The notes under the pieces are model-generated. The model was given only the letters and a program-made list of their open reading frames with translations. It did not search any database and had not been told where the DNA came from. DNA of 61,321 bases from Gordonia rhizosphera NBRC 16068 (GTDB lineage: Bacteria > Actinomycetota > Actinomycetes > Mycobacteriales > Mycobacteriaceae), in contig NZ_BAHC01000206.1 of assembly GCF_000298195.1 (NCBI RefSeq), forward strand, positions 1 through 61,321. The letters are read 5' to 3'. Shown here in pieces: positions 17,408 through 25,640 of this stretch. The translations under genes were made by a program, and so were the position numbers. Every line of letters starts with the position of its first letter. Position 1 is the stretch's first letter.

Positions 17408-18421
17408 TCACGCCTCGCCGGGGACGTTGTGTCGCGGCCGTAACCGACTGTTCGGGAGGGCGGGGGCGGGTAGGTGCTGGATCTCGCCCCGGTAGCCCTG
17501 CACCTGCCCGAATCGGTCACTGTGCTCACTCCACTCTCGGCGGAACGCGGCGATGTCGTCGTGGGTCCGGCCCACGAAGTTCCACCACATGATGATCTGC
17601 TCGTCGAGCGGGGCGCCGCCGAGAAGCAGTACGCGCGACCGCTCGTCGGATTCGTTGCGCAGGCCGATCGTGGTCGCACCGAGCCCGATGTAGCCGAGCT
17701 CGGTGCGCTGCAATGCCTCGGCGGCCGAGTTGACCACCCGGACCGGTCCGGCGTCGACCAGGACGCCGTGTTCGTGGTCGGGGTTCACCGGGAGCTCGAC
17801 GCCTGCGCTCGGCTCGAAGGAAAGCTCCGCTCCGACCAGCGGGGTGAAGGTGTGCACCGGCGATCGGCTCCCGAGCAGTTCACCGAGAAAGACCCGGATC
17901 GAGACGCCGTCACGTTCGAGCACCGACGGAACGTGGTGGGCGAAGTCGCGGTCGGCGTCGGCGGCCGCGGCGGGCAGCGCCACCCAGAGCTGCACGCCGT
18001 GCAGCACCGTCGTCTGTGGCGTGGACACCTCGGTATGGGCGATGCCGTGCCCGGCGGTCATCAGATTCATCTCACCGGGCCGGACCATCGCGTGATTGCC
18101 TATGGTGTCACGGTGTTCGATCTCCCCGGAGAACAACCAACTCACGGTCTGCAGCCCGGTGTGCGGATGCGGGGGCACGTCCATCCCGCCGGTGAGCGAG
18201 ACGTCGTCGGGTCCGTAGTGGTCGGCGAAACACCACGCGCCGATCAGTGACCGTTGACGTTGGGGCAGCGTGCGGTGCACGGTCATCGCCCGCGGACCAC
18301 CCAGTGGCACGTCGCGCGCGGTCAGCCGCTCCACCGTGATCATCCGCCCGGCGTCGCCGGTTGCCCGGTGAACGATTGAGTGGCAATCGATTTCGGCGGG
18401 ATGGACCTCCAGGTTGCTCAT
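17408..18421 (-). CDS. Pirin family protein
   Basis: A 337-residue double-cupin protein of the pirin family. The metal-binding cupin motif is visible as P-H-P-H-T-G-L-Q-T-V followed by G-E-I-E-H-R-D (about residues 83-105), and the second half as M-T-A-G-H-G-I-A-H-T-E (about 122-132), giving the expected His/Glu ligands. Bacterial pirins are cytosolic; some are quercetinases and others bind metabolic enzymes, so the reaction cannot be named. It converges on the flavin reductase gene and is followed upstream by an acetoacetate-decarboxylase-like gene on the same strand after 41 bases, so the two may be co-transcribed. Confidence 0.92.
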   Translation of the reverse strand: MSNLEVHPAEIDCHSIVHRATGDAGRMITVERLTARDVPLGGPRAMTVHRTLPQRQRSLIGAWCFADHYGPDDVSLTGGMDVPPHPHTGLQTVSWLFSGEIEHRDTIGNHAMVRPGEMNLMTAGHGIAHTEVSTPQTTVLHGVQLWVALPAAAADADRDFAHHVPSVLERDGVSIRVFLGELLGSRSPVHTFTPLVGAELSFEPSAGVELPVNPDHEHGVLVDAGPVRVVNSAAEALQRTELGYIGLGATTIGLRNESDERSRVLLLGGAPLDEQIIMWWNFVGRTHDDIAAFRREWSEHSDRFGQVQGYRGEIQHLPAPALPNSRLRPRHNVPGEA

Positions 18422-18462
18422 CGGTGCACCACCACTCCCAGGGTCGGCTGTGTTTCCCGAGT

Positions 18463-19230
18463 CTAGACCGGTGGGTCAGGCTCGGTGGATGCGACGACGG
18501 TCGCGTCGCCGAAGGACATCGTCACCGTGCCGACCGACGACGACATCCACGCATGCCGGCCCAGTCGTAACGACCGCAACTCGTCGGCGATCGGGTGGGT
18601 GCCGAGTACGAGGGTGGCCCCGCCGATGCGGGTGCGGGTGTTGTTGGTCGACGTGAGTCGCCACGGTGTCGTCCGCAGCACCCCGTCGAGTCGGGAGTAC
18701 GCGGTCAGCACCGTGTCGGTGGCGGTGTCGGGCACACCGATGCCGGGCCGGACGGTGAGGTCGACGACGAGTTGTCCGTCCGCCGTCAGCCGGCCATGTT
18801 TGGTGGGGGAGTCGTGGTCGACCTCGAACTCGGCGAGGGTCTTGGGGAATCCCCAGATGCGGCGACCTGCCGCCAGCGTGAACTCGCCGTCGACGGGCAG
18901 TCGGTGGATGAGGGCCCGAGCGTCGCCGCCGACGAGGGACCGCAGTGCCGCGCGCCGCGAGGGCGGTGGGTGTGACGGGTCCTCGACCAGAAAGCAGACC
19001 CCGAACTCGTTGTACGGTCCGAGGTCACCGTCGACGTAGTCGACGAAGACCAGCATGCACATGGTGCGGTTCTTCCGGACGGCCAGGGGGCGTACCCCGT
19101 CTCCGATGACCCGCCCGACCTCGGCGCGATCGGCGGTGAAACCCGCGACGAAGCAACGCGCGTGCTGGATCTCCACCGGCATGGTGACCGTGGTGCCGAG
19201 TACTTGATGCGTGGAGGCCGTGTCCGCCAT
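18463..19230 (-). CDS. Acetoacetate decarboxylase family protein
   Basis: A 255-residue protein with the fold signature of the acetoacetate decarboxylase family: a central N-E-F-G-V-C-F-L-V strand region and R-R-I-W-G-F-P-K-T-L-A-E-F, where the lysine is the residue expected to form the Schiff base. Many actinobacterial relatives have no proven decarboxylase activity, so I name only the family. There are no membrane segments or signal peptide. The gene lies upstream of pirin on the minus strand and heads a likely two-gene unit. Its start (ATG) fits the family's N-terminal length. Confidence 0.87.
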   Translation of the reverse strand: MADTASTHQVLGTTVTMPVEIQHARCFVAGFTADRAEVGRVIGDGVRPLAVRKNRTMCMLVFVDYVDGDLGPYNEFGVCFLVEDPSHPPPSRRAALRSLVGGDARALIHRLPVDGEFTLAAGRRIWGFPKTLAEFEVDHDSPTKHGRLTADGQLVVDLTVRPGIGVPDTATDTVLTAYSRLDGVLRTTPWRLTSTNNTRTRIGGATLVLGTHPIADELRSLRLGRHAWMSSSVGTVTMSFGDATVVASTEPDPPV

Positions 19231-19719
19231 CGATACCCCTCACTCCGAACCGGGGTCCGGGTAGAACGTGTTCTCGTTTCCCAGGGTTCATGGTGCCAGG
19301 TGTGACCGCCGTGTGGAACCTGTGGGGGAGTGCTGTCGACGACGGGTGTTCGGGCGATCCGATCCGTCGCCGACATCGGCCCGGGTGTTCGAATCGCAGA
19401 TCTCTCCGGAGGTCTGCGCGGCACGGTACGGATCGGCGCCCCACGTCCGTGGAGGCGGCCCTGAGGGGCGCGATACATCGCGCAGCCCGAGCGATGAGGC
19501 GATTGTCACATCTGGTATCAATGTCGAAGAATTTGGCCGAAATGCCAGGTCGGCCAGCTCGCTTGTCGCCCACAGTGGTCAATTTTGCCGTAATTGCCGG
19601 ATTCGTCGAGGTCTTGTCCACGATGGACAACCGTCGATGTGCGAAGCTGTACTCTATTCGCGTCGCGGTATCGGAGCGTCGCAGGTTGTGAAGTCTTGTT
19701 GCAGAGCGAGGGATGACAG
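19231..19719. other. 489-bp intergenic region between divergent genes
   Basis: No convincing coding sequence: open frames on both strands are Arg/Ser-rich and lack ribosome-binding sites. The right half (19500-19700) is clearly more AT-rich than its surroundings and holds the palindrome at 19613-19629, consistent with a long regulatory region for the LuxR-type gene at 19720. Confidence 0.6.
19613..19629. promoter_or_regulatory. Inverted repeat TTGTCCA-CGA-TGGACAA, candidate operator
   Basis: Perfect 7-bp arms around a 3-base centre lie 91 bases upstream of the LuxR-type regulator gene, in an AT-rich stretch. The symmetry suits a dimeric DNA-binding protein, possibly the regulator itself. Confidence 0.45.
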
Positions 19720-20100
19720 GTGACCGCGAGTCCACGAATGCCGATTCACTTGGCGCAGCCGATGGGCACGCAGGGATGCCGAGAAGCCGTCGCAGAGTCC
19801 GTCACATCGCCGGGGCCGCGGGTGACCCATATGTCGGATTATCGCGAATCTGACGCGCAGGCGGCGCGGTATCGGCGTCCCGACCTCTCCTTGCGCGAGA
19901 TCGAGGTGCTGCTTGCCTGGCTGGCGGCGGAGTCGAAAGAAGAGGCGGCGTCGAAGCTGTTCATCTCGGCGTCGACGGTGAGTACCCATCTGGCCCGCAT
20001 CCGTGCGAAGTATTCGGGGGTCGGCCGCGATGCGCCGACGAAGACCCACCTGCTGGCGCGCGCGCTGCAGGACGGCTACACGAGCCTTGACTCCTGGTGA
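19720..20100 (+). CDS. LuxR-type helix-turn-helix transcriptional regulator
   Basis: A 126-residue single-domain DNA-binding protein. Residues 55-120 form a LuxR/GerE-type four-helix HTH: L-S-L-R-E-I-E-V-L-L-A-W, then S-K-L-F-I-S-A-S-T-V-S-T-H-L-A-R-I-R-A-K-Y as recognition helix. The first 50 residues show no receiver or sensor domain, so it is either a stand-alone regulator or is activated by a partner. The GTG at 19720 has a GAGGGATGACAG region upstream; an internal ATG (MSDYRES) at 19831 would give a 90-residue form that keeps the whole HTH. It converges on the mycolyltransferase gene with a 24-base gap. Target genes are unknown. Confidence 0.85.
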   Translation: MTASPRMPIHLAQPMGTQGCREAVAESVTSPGPRVTHMSDYRESDAQAARYRRPDLSLREIEVLLAWLAAESKEEAASKLFISASTVSTHLARIRAKYSGVGRDAPTKTHLLARALQDGYTSLDSW

Positions 20101-20124
20101 CGTCGGTCTGACATCACCCACGCG

Positions 20125-21144
20125 TCACGAGCGCAGATCGCGAGCGATCGACGGCCACGTGTTGTGCAGGTCGTCCTGCCAGTAGCCCCACGAATGGGTG
20201 CCGGCCGGACGGATCGTCACCGTGGCCGGGATACCGAGATGTGCCAGGCGGGTGGTCATCTGCCGTGTGCACTGGTCGATGGCGACCTCGATCATCCCGC
20301 CGAGCACCACCTGATTGGACAGAGTCCAGACGTTTCCGCCGGTACTGGGGTCCGTGAGAGTCTCGTGCGCGCCCGGCAGGCCGGTGCCGGAGGTCATGTA
20401 GATCTTGGTGCCGCGCAGCTTCGCGGCGTTGAGGTACGGGTCGTTCGCACGCCAGCCGGGACCGTTGAGCGGGCCCCACATGTTCTCCATGTCGGCGCCG
20501 CCGCGGTCCTCGACGACGAAGCGGATGTATTGCTGGCCGGACGGGTTGCTGGTGCGCGCGCAACCGCTGAACGCCGCGACCGATCGATAGAGCTTGGGGG
20601 CGGCGATGGCGAGGTTGAGCACCGACGTGCCGGCCATCGAGATGCCGGCGATCGCGTTGACCTTCGTGGTGCGGTAATGCGCATCGATGAGCGGCGGCAG
20701 TTCCTTGGTGAGGAAGGTCTGCCACTTGTTGCGGCCGAGCGCCGGATCGTCGCGGACCCAGTCGGTGTAGTAGGAGAACGCGCCTCCGATCGGCGTCACC
20801 ACGTACACGTTCTTGTCTGAGAAGTATTTCTTGTAGTCCGACCGGGCGTCCCAGGTCGCGGAGTCCTCGCCGCCGCCAGCGCCGTTGAGCAGGTAGAGCA
20901 CGGGACTCGGTTTCGTGGCGTTCTTCGGGGTGAGCACGGTGACCGGAATGGTCCGGTTCATCGACGCCGAGTACACGATGAGGGTGTCCTGCTGGGGGTC
21001 GTCGTCGTAGACGGTGGTGATCGCAGAGGCCGGGGCCGCCGACGCGGACCCGCCGACCCCGGCGGTGAACGCCACGACGGTCGCCACGAGCGCCATGACC
21101 ACCGCGATCACGACCCGATTGTGTCTCCCCGCTGCGACACTCAT
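20125..21144 (-). CDS. Secreted mycolyltransferase (antigen 85-type esterase)
   Basis: A 339-residue secreted alpha/beta hydrolase. Residues 1-37 form a Sec signal peptide (hydrophobic VVIAVVMALVATVVAF, then A-S-A cleavage region). The nucleophile is Ser169 in G-I-S-M-A-G and the catalytic histidine is probably His317 in H-S-W-G-Y-W, as in antigen 85/corynomycolyltransferases. These enzymes move mycolic acids between trehalose esters and arabinogalactan in the outer membrane, which identifies the host as a mycolic-acid bacterium. Its Ser motif is G-I-S-M-A-G rather than G-L-S-M-A-G, a minor variant. The gene is divergent from rplN across a 297-bp gap. Confidence 0.9.
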   Translation of the reverse strand: MSVAAGRHNRVVIAVVMALVATVVAFTAGVGGSASAAPASAITTVYDDDPQQDTLIVYSASMNRTIPVTVLTPKNATKPSPVLYLLNGAGGGEDSATWDARSDYKKYFSDKNVYVVTPIGGAFSYYTDWVRDDPALGRNKWQTFLTKELPPLIDAHYRTTKVNAIAGISMAGTSVLNLAIAAPKLYRSVAAFSGCARTSNPSGQQYIRFVVEDRGGADMENMWGPLNGPGWRANDPYLNAAKLRGTKIYMTSGTGLPGAHETLTDPSTGGNVWTLSNQVVLGGMIEVAIDQCTRQMTTRLAHLGIPATVTIRPAGTHSWGYWQDDLHNTWPSIARDLRS

Positions 21145-21243
21145 ACTGATGCCCCCGTCTGCTCCGGCGCCCTACGTGGCTGCCCAGTCTAGGGGATCCC
21201 CCGGTCCGCCCGGGTCGGTCATCCGGCCGACAAGGCCACGGAT

Positions 21244-21273
21244 TTGGTTGCGACCTGCGGTTTCGCCTACACT
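21244..21273 (+). promoter_or_regulatory. Promoter of rplN-rplX-rplE-rpsZ
   Basis: TTGGTT at 21244-21249, an 18-base spacer and TACACT at 21268-21273 form a good housekeeping sigma-factor promoter. Five bases downstream of the -10 box lies GGTTGCCTG (21279-21287), a sequence repeated at the same distance in the rpsH promoter. The leader to rplN is about 160 bases. Confidence 0.65.
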
Positions 21274-21441
21274 TGTGGGGTTGCCTGCGGCGCGAGAGTG
21301 CCGCGAATCGGCTCGCGAACCCACTGGGATGGCCCGCTCGCGCGGAAAACCCCAGGCAGGCGCGTGCCCGATGGTGACAGACCGTGTGCGTCGGGTCGGA
21401 AATCCGGCGGACATCAACATCCAGGTCAAGGAGATTGACGA

Positions 21442-21810
21442 GTGATTCAGCAGGAGTCTCGCCTGCGGGTTGCCGACAACACCGGAGCAAAGGAAATCCT
21501 CTGCATCCGCGTGCTCGGCGGTTCCTCGCGGCGCTACGCCGGCATTGGCGATGTCATCGTCGCCACTGTCAAGGACGCCATCCCCGGTGGCAATGTCAAG
21601 AAGGGTGAGGTCGTCAAGGCCGTCGTCGTGCGCACCTCCAAGGAGCGCCGCCGTCCGGACGGCAGCTACATCCGATTCGACGAGAACGCCGCCGTCATCC
21701 TCAAGGGTGAGAGCGATCCCCGCGGTACCCGCATCTTCGGCCCGGTCGGCCGTGAGCTGCGTGAGAAGAAGTTCATGAAGATCGTGTCGCTGGCACCGGA
21801 GGTGATCTGA
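21442..21810 (+). CDS. rplN: 50S ribosomal protein L14
   Basis: 122 residues, full family length, starting (GTG) I-Q-Q-E-S-R-L-R-V-A-D-N-T-G-A-K, the diagnostic L14 N-terminus, and ending K-I-V-S-L-A-P-E-V-I. L14 binds 23S rRNA and forms part of an intersubunit bridge. The GTG start is chosen because it gives the exact universal N-terminus. It is the first gene of the spc operon segment and has a promoter about 170 bases upstream, so this half of the operon is transcribed independently of an S10 operon. Confidence 0.98.
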   Translation: MIQQESRLRVADNTGAKEILCIRVLGGSSRRYAGIGDVIVATVKDAIPGGNVKKGEVVKAVVVRTSKERRRPDGSYIRFDENAAVILKGESDPRGTRIFGPVGRELREKKFMKIVSLAPEVI

Positions 21811-21811
21811 C

Positions 21812-22129
21812 ATGAAGGTGCACAAGGGTGACACCGTGATCGTCATCTCGGGCAAGGACAAGGGCGCCAAGGGCAAGGTCATCCAGGCCTTCCCGAAGGA
21901 GCAGCGGGTCCTCGTCGAGGGCGTCAACCGCATCAAGAAGCACACCGCTGCCTCGGCGAACGAGCGTGGCGCATCCTCCGGCGGCATCGTGACCCAGGAG
22001 GCCCCCATCCACGTGTCGAACGTGATGGTCGTGGACTCCGACGGTACCCCCACCCGCGTCGGCTACCGCGTGGATGAGGAGACCGGCAAGAAGGTCCGGA
22101 TTTCCCGCAAGAACGGGAAGGACATCTGA
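21812..22129 (+). CDS. rplX: 50S ribosomal protein L24
   Basis: 105 residues with the KOW motif at the N-terminus (M-K-V-H-K-G-D-T-V-I-V-I-S-G-K-D-K-G) typical of L24, an assembly-initiator protein for the large subunit. Its ATG lies one base after the rplN stop codon with G-G-A-G-G inside the end of rplN as ribosome-binding site, so the pair is translationally coupled. Length and sequence are normal. Confidence 0.98.
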   Translation: MKVHKGDTVIVISGKDKGAKGKVIQAFPKEQRVLVEGVNRIKKHTAASANERGASSGGIVTQEAPIHVSNVMVVDSDGTPTRVGYRVDEETGKKVRISRKNGKDI

Positions 22130-22130
22130 A

Positions 22131-22709
22131 ATGACCACCAGTGAAAAGGTTCAGCCCCGGCTGAAGACCCGCTACCGCGCCGAGATCAAGGACGCGCTGA
22201 ACAGCGAATTCAACTACGACAACGTCATGCAGATCCCCGGCGTGGTCAAGGTCGTCGTCAACATGGGTGTCGGTGACGCCGCCCGCGACGCCAAGCTGAT
22301 CAACGGTGCGGTCGCCGACCTCGCGCTGATCACCGGCCAGAAGCCGGAAATCCGTCGCGCCCGCAAGTCCATCGCGCAGTTCAAGCTGCGTGAGGGCATG
22401 CCGATCGGTGCCCGCGTCACCCTGCGTGGCGACCGGATGTGGGAGTTCCTGGACCGTCTCGTGTCCATCGCACTCCCGCGTATCCGCGACTTCCGTGGAC
22501 TCTCGGATCGCCAGTTCGACGGCAACGGCAACTACACCTTCGGTCTGAACGAGCAGTCGATGTTCCACGAGATCAACATCGACAAGATCGACCGGCCGCG
22601 GGGTATGGACATCACCGTCGTCACCTCGGCCACCACCGACGACGAGGGCCGCGCGCTGCTGCGTCAGCTCGGCTTCCCGTTCAAAGACAACTCCGTGAAG
22701 GAGAACTGA
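22131..22709 (+). CDS. rplE: 50S ribosomal protein L5
   Basis: 192 residues when started at ATG 22131 (M-T-T-S-E-K-V-Q-P-R-L-K), one base after the rplX stop; the open frame runs further upstream inside rplX but that part is not L5. Family motifs M-Q-I-P-G-V-V-K-V-V-V-N-M-G-V-G and the 5S-rRNA-binding loop region are present. L5 binds 5S rRNA in the central protuberance. Intact and tightly packed between rplX and rpsZ. Confidence 0.98.
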   Translation: MTTSEKVQPRLKTRYRAEIKDALNSEFNYDNVMQIPGVVKVVVNMGVGDAARDAKLINGAVADLALITGQKPEIRRARKSIAQFKLREGMPIGARVTLRGDRMWEFLDRLVSIALPRIRDFRGLSDRQFDGNGNYTFGLNEQSMFHEINIDKIDRPRGMDITVVTSATTDDEGRALLRQLGFPFKDNSVKEN

Positions 22710-22710
22710 C

Positions 22711-22896
22711 ATGGCAAAGAAGGCTCTGGTCAACAAGGCCAACAAGAAGCCCAAGTTCGCCGTGCGGGGCTACACCCGGTGCAACAAGTGCGGTCGTCCG
22801 CATTCGGTGTTCCGGAAGTTCGGCCTGTGCCGTGTGTGCCTGCGCGAGATGGCGCACGCCGGCGAGCTGCCGGGCGTGCAGAAGTCCAGCTGGTGA
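22711..22896 (+). CDS. rpsZ: 30S ribosomal protein S14, zinc-binding type Z
   Basis: 61 residues, the short zinc-ribbon form of S14, with ligands Cys24, Cys27, Cys40 and Cys43. S14 sits in the head of the small subunit. In a normal spc operon rpsH follows within a few dozen bases; here the ribosomal genes stop and rpsH lies 11.9 kb further on. The gene itself is intact and is followed by a repeat element and a strong hairpin, so transcription ends soon after it. Confidence 0.98.
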   Translation: MAKKALVNKANKKPKFAVRGYTRCNKCGRPHSVFRKFGLCRVCLREMAHAGELPGVQKSSW

Positions 22897-22911
22897 GCTG
22901 ACGCCCTGTCG

Positions 22912-22960
22912 CTGGTCGAGTAACCCGAAGCGCTAGCGAACGGTGTATCGAGACCACCAG
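22912..22960. repeat. REP-like intergenic palindrome
   Basis: The segment begins CTGGTCGAGTA and ends TATCGAGACCACCAG, with imperfect arms pairing around CGCTAGCG. It resembles the abundant GGTCGAGTA...TATCGAGACC intergenic repeats seen in Gordonia, Rhodococcus and relatives (family assignment from memory). It lies directly after rpsZ. Confidence 0.55.
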
Positions 22961-22979
22961 GGTACAAGTCACAGACAAC

Positions 22980-23010
22980 GGCCCCACCTCTTCGAGTGAG
23001 AGGTGGGGCC
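22980..23010. terminator. Strong bidirectional terminator after rpsZ
   Basis: A perfect 11-bp GC-rich stem (GGCCCCACCTC / GAGGTGGGGCC) closes a 9-base loop between rpsZ (+) and the DUF4262 gene (-). It ends the first half of the split ribosomal operon. Confidence 0.8.
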
Positions 23011-23128
23011 GTCGTGCGTGCACTCCCGTTCGTGCGTTCGCTCCCCGCAGACGGAGCGGGAATCGTCTCTGGGCGTCGATTCTCGCTACGTTTGCATTTA
23101 CGTTGCCTAACAACGGCCCCCGCGGTGG

Positions 23129-23722
23129 TCAGCACCGCCGCCGGGCGGCCCGTCGTTGGGCGCGGTTGGGTGCCGGGGATCTGATGACTCGCGGCTCAGT
23201 GGTGCGAGCCCCGGTATCCGAGGTCCCCTTGATCTCTTGTGCAGCCGGAGGCAGCGAGTAGTCCGTGTCCCAGGGAAAGCGGCCGGAATCGTCGGGCCAC
23301 ACGACCTGGAGGGCCGGCGCATCGGGGAAGAGTTCGTTGGTGATGAGCAGATCGGACTTGTCGATCATCTCGATGACCCGGACGCCGACGTCGAGCGACT
23401 GCAGCGACACGACCACGCGTCCGTCGACGACGCGGCGCCAGTCCTGTCGGTGGAACAGCGACCCCAGCTCGTTCAGAACGGCGCAACTCGTCCGGGCGTC
23501 GAGCCCGTAGACCGCCAATTCAGGAATGACGTGCAGCCCCATCCCCGTGGTGTAGGCGAACGAGCAGCCCGGCGATGTGCACTGCGATGATCCACAGACG
23601 CATACGCCGCTGACCGCGGTGACCGCCCAGCCCTTTGAGCGGATGGTGCTGATCGTCGACCGTACGACGGGATCCGGATGCCAGCGGCGGAGACCTCGGT
23701 GGGCAGCGGTGTGGTCCGACAT
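23129..23722 (-). CDS. DUF4262 domain-containing protein
   Basis: 197 residues. The middle (about 30-155) fits the DUF4262 pattern: G-W-A-V-T-A-V, F-A-Y-T-T-G, P-E-L-A-V-Y-G-L-D, L-N-E-L-G, and near the end W-P-D-D-S-G-R-F-P-W-D. Two cysteine pairs (C-V-C-G-S-S-Q-C) near residue 40-50 could bind metal. The C-terminus ends in a basic R-A-Q-R-R-A-A-R-R-R tail. The family has no established function. It is the leftmost gene of the block that interrupts the ribosomal operon and is flanked by short direct repeats (23071-23091 and 23830-23850). Confidence 0.83.
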   Translation of the reverse strand: MSDHTAAHRGLRRWHPDPVVRSTISTIRSKGWAVTAVSGVCVCGSSQCTSPGCSFAYTTGMGLHVIPELAVYGLDARTSCAVLNELGSLFHRQDWRRVVDGRVVVSLQSLDVGVRVIEMIDKSDLLITNELFPDAPALQVVWPDDSGRFPWDTDYSLPPAAQEIKGTSDTGARTTEPRVIRSPAPNRAQRRAARRRC

Positions 23723-23844
23723 GTTCGCTCCTTTGTTCGAGTGATGTCGTCCAGTTCACCACTCGGGTCCGACAGGAGGTCGGGCCTGGCACACGCCGAC
23801 GAGCCCCAGACGTGGCGAGAAACGTCCGGGGGCGCCGATTCTCG

Positions 23845-25197
23845 CTACGTCGTCGGCGGGGGTGGGGGTGGGGAGGGCTGCCCAGGCGGGAACTGCTGGG
23901 GGTTGGGCGGCATCGTCGTGGCCGGTCCGGTGGTCGGCTGTTGCGGGTACGGGGCCGGGGCCGGTCCCGGATATTGAGTCGGCGTGGGGTATTGAGCGGT
24001 TGCCGGGCCCGAACCCTGGGCAGGGCCTCCCGCATATTGGCCGGGTGCAGCACCCGGATACTGGCCGGGCGCGGGACCCGGATAAGAGCCGGGAGCGGGT
24101 CCGGGATACGGGCCTGGTGCGTAGCCTTGCGGTGCCGGTTGTGGGCCCTTCTTCCCACGCCTGGACAACAGGATTCCGCCGACGACGAGGACGATCAGGA
24201 CGGCACCGGCCGCGATGGCGATCCACACCCAAACGGGGGGCGAGTTGCCCTCCGGTGCGGCCCAGACGGGTTGCAGGTCCACACCGGACTGAGTGAGGAA
24301 GGTCGCGAGCGCCTCCCCGCTGGTGATGAAGTTGAAGTTCTGCGGGGCCTGGTCGTTCCCGGTCAGTGTGTACGAGTTCACACCCACGACGTTGCCCTGC
24401 TCGTCGACGGTGGGCCCGCCGCTCATTCCCGGTGAGAGGTCGGCGTTCACCTCGGTGCCGGCCACCCCGTCCGGTGTGACCTGATTCGACGAGACGGTGC
24501 CCGACTTGAACGACGGTTGCTGGATTCGCGACTGGTCGGTGGTGGCGCCCACGTTCGCGGGGAACCCGACCGACGTGACGTCCTGGCCCTCCTCGAGTGC
24601 GGTGGAGGACACCGGCAGTGCCTTCAAGGTCGGCATGCCGTTGAGCTTGAGCAGGGCGTTGTCGCCGCCGGAGAACTTCTGATTGGCCACCACCTGAACC
24701 GTGGTCCAACTGTCGATGACCCGACCGTCCTGGGGAGCCTGGATGACCTCGACGTGGACATCCGGGGCCGCGCCGGTCTCCTTGCCCTCGACGGGCCACT
24801 GATTCGCGTTGGCTACCTGCAGGTTGGCGGCGAGGTCCGCGGCCGGATCTTCGAGGGCCCCGGTCAAGAACTGTTGCCGGAAGAGTGATTTGACCTCCTC
24901 GGATGTGGAGTCCACGCAGTGCGCCGCGGTCGCGATGTAGCCCGAGGGGTCGACCACGAATCCGGTACAGGTCGAATCGACCTCCACCTTGTCCGACCAT
25001 CGTGCCGGCGTCCCGGATGTGGTCGGCGGGTACTTCACGTATCCGGTCATCACGATGCCCAGTTGCACGAGGGCCGGTTTCACCCGCGAGGTGAGGACTT
25101 CGTGGGTGTCCGGGGCGGCATGCGCGGCACCCTGACCCATGAGTGCGGTGGCTGCGACGACGCCGGCGACAAGCGCCAGACATCCTGTCCTCTTCAT
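23845..25197 (-). CDS. Membrane-anchored trypsin-like serine protease with Pro-rich tail
   Basis: 450 residues from ATG 25197, preceded by AGGAG; the frame extends 24 codons further without a ribosome-binding site. Residues 1-28 are a Sec signal peptide ending A-H-A-A. The protease domain carries His93 (T-A-A-H-C), Asp179 (G-G-D-N-A-L-L-K) and Ser259 (G-M-S-G-G-P), so the triad is complete. Residues 322-344 form one transmembrane helix followed by R-R-G-K-K, and 351-450 are a Pro/Gly/Tyr repeat tail (PGPAPG.YPG units). This predicts an extracytoplasmic protease with a cytosolic disordered tail. The substrate is unknown. It is divergent from the Z1 cassette over a 420-bp gap. Confidence 0.9.
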   Translation of the reverse strand: MKRTGCLALVAGVVAATALMGQGAAHAAPDTHEVLTSRVKPALVQLGIVMTGYVKYPPTTSGTPARWSDKVEVDSTCTGFVVDPSGYIATAAHCVDSTSEEVKSLFRQQFLTGALEDPAADLAANLQVANANQWPVEGKETGAAPDVHVEVIQAPQDGRVIDSWTTVQVVANQKFSGGDNALLKLNGMPTLKALPVSSTALEEGQDVTSVGFPANVGATTDQSRIQQPSFKSGTVSSNQVTPDGVAGTEVNADLSPGMSGGPTVDEQGNVVGVNSYTLTGNDQAPQNFNFITSGEALATFLTQSGVDLQPVWAAPEGNSPPVWVWIAIAAGAVLIVLVVGGILLSRRGKKGPQPAPQGYAPGPYPGPAPGSYPGPAPGQYPGAAPGQYAGGPAQGSGPATAQYPTPTQYPGPAPAPYPQQPTTGPATTMPPNPQQFPPGQPSPPPPPPTT

Positions 25198-25617
25198 CTT
25201 GTGTCTCCTACTGCCATGGAGGCTCGAAGGCCACGGTGCCGGTGAGTCGCCTGGTGATCGCCCATGCAACGACGACCACCAGACAAGGCGGTCAATCGTC
25301 GGTGCAGTATGTCGAAATTTACCGCTTTCCGGCGACGCTGTCCGCCCAACTTTGCTGATTCATTCAGTGGTGATAAGCGACTGTTGCTTTGTCTCGCTAA
25401 GGATTTGGCGGCCGTTCGCCACCGGGCCGCCACCGCTTCGGGCGCTGACGTGTCAGGCCCAGGCCCGAGGTCGTCAGGCCGTATCCCCGCAGCGTCGAGG
25501 CGGGTCGCCCGACATCGGCAGGTGGCAGAAAGCGAGTTCACATGTCGTCGGATAAGCTCCTCGACGGAGTGATCAGCAGGGTTGCAGTGACTGCACCAGA
25601 AAGAGCCGTTGCCGTAG
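25198..25617. other. Divergent intergenic region upstream of the Z1 cassette
   Basis: The stretch separates the protease gene (-) from the cassette (+). It is more AT-rich between 25300 and 25410 than its surroundings. A small palindrome CTGAC-GT-GTCAG lies at 25445-25456, and a 32-codon upstream frame begins at 25542. I see no -35/-10 pair good enough to call, so the cassette promoter is not located. Confidence 0.5.
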
Positions 25618-25640
25618 ATGTTCGCGTTTTCGCAGTGTGA
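25542..25640 (+). CDS. Possible leader ORF overlapping the cassette's first gene
   Basis: A 32-codon frame starts with ATG (M-S-S-D-K-L-L-D-G-V-I-S-R-V-A-V) and stops at TGA 25638-25640, 23 bases inside the 658-aa gene and in a different frame. The overlap would allow termination-reinitiation coupling. A frame change between it and the next gene, giving a longer N-terminus, is an alternative. No homology is recognised. Confidence 0.3.
   Translation: MSSDKLLDGVISRVAVTAPERAVAVDVRVFAV

Noticed and set aside
19268..19723. 151-codon open frame between the decarboxylase-like and LuxR-type genes
   Set aside because: Arg/Ser-rich composition, no ribosome-binding site, no recognisable motif and overlaps the start of the regulator gene; treated as non-coding.
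23900..24125. Tandem short repeats that could suggest a repeat array
   Set aside because: They encode the Pro/Gly/Tyr-rich tail of the protease (PGPAPG units) in frame; there are no spacers, so not a CRISPR array.
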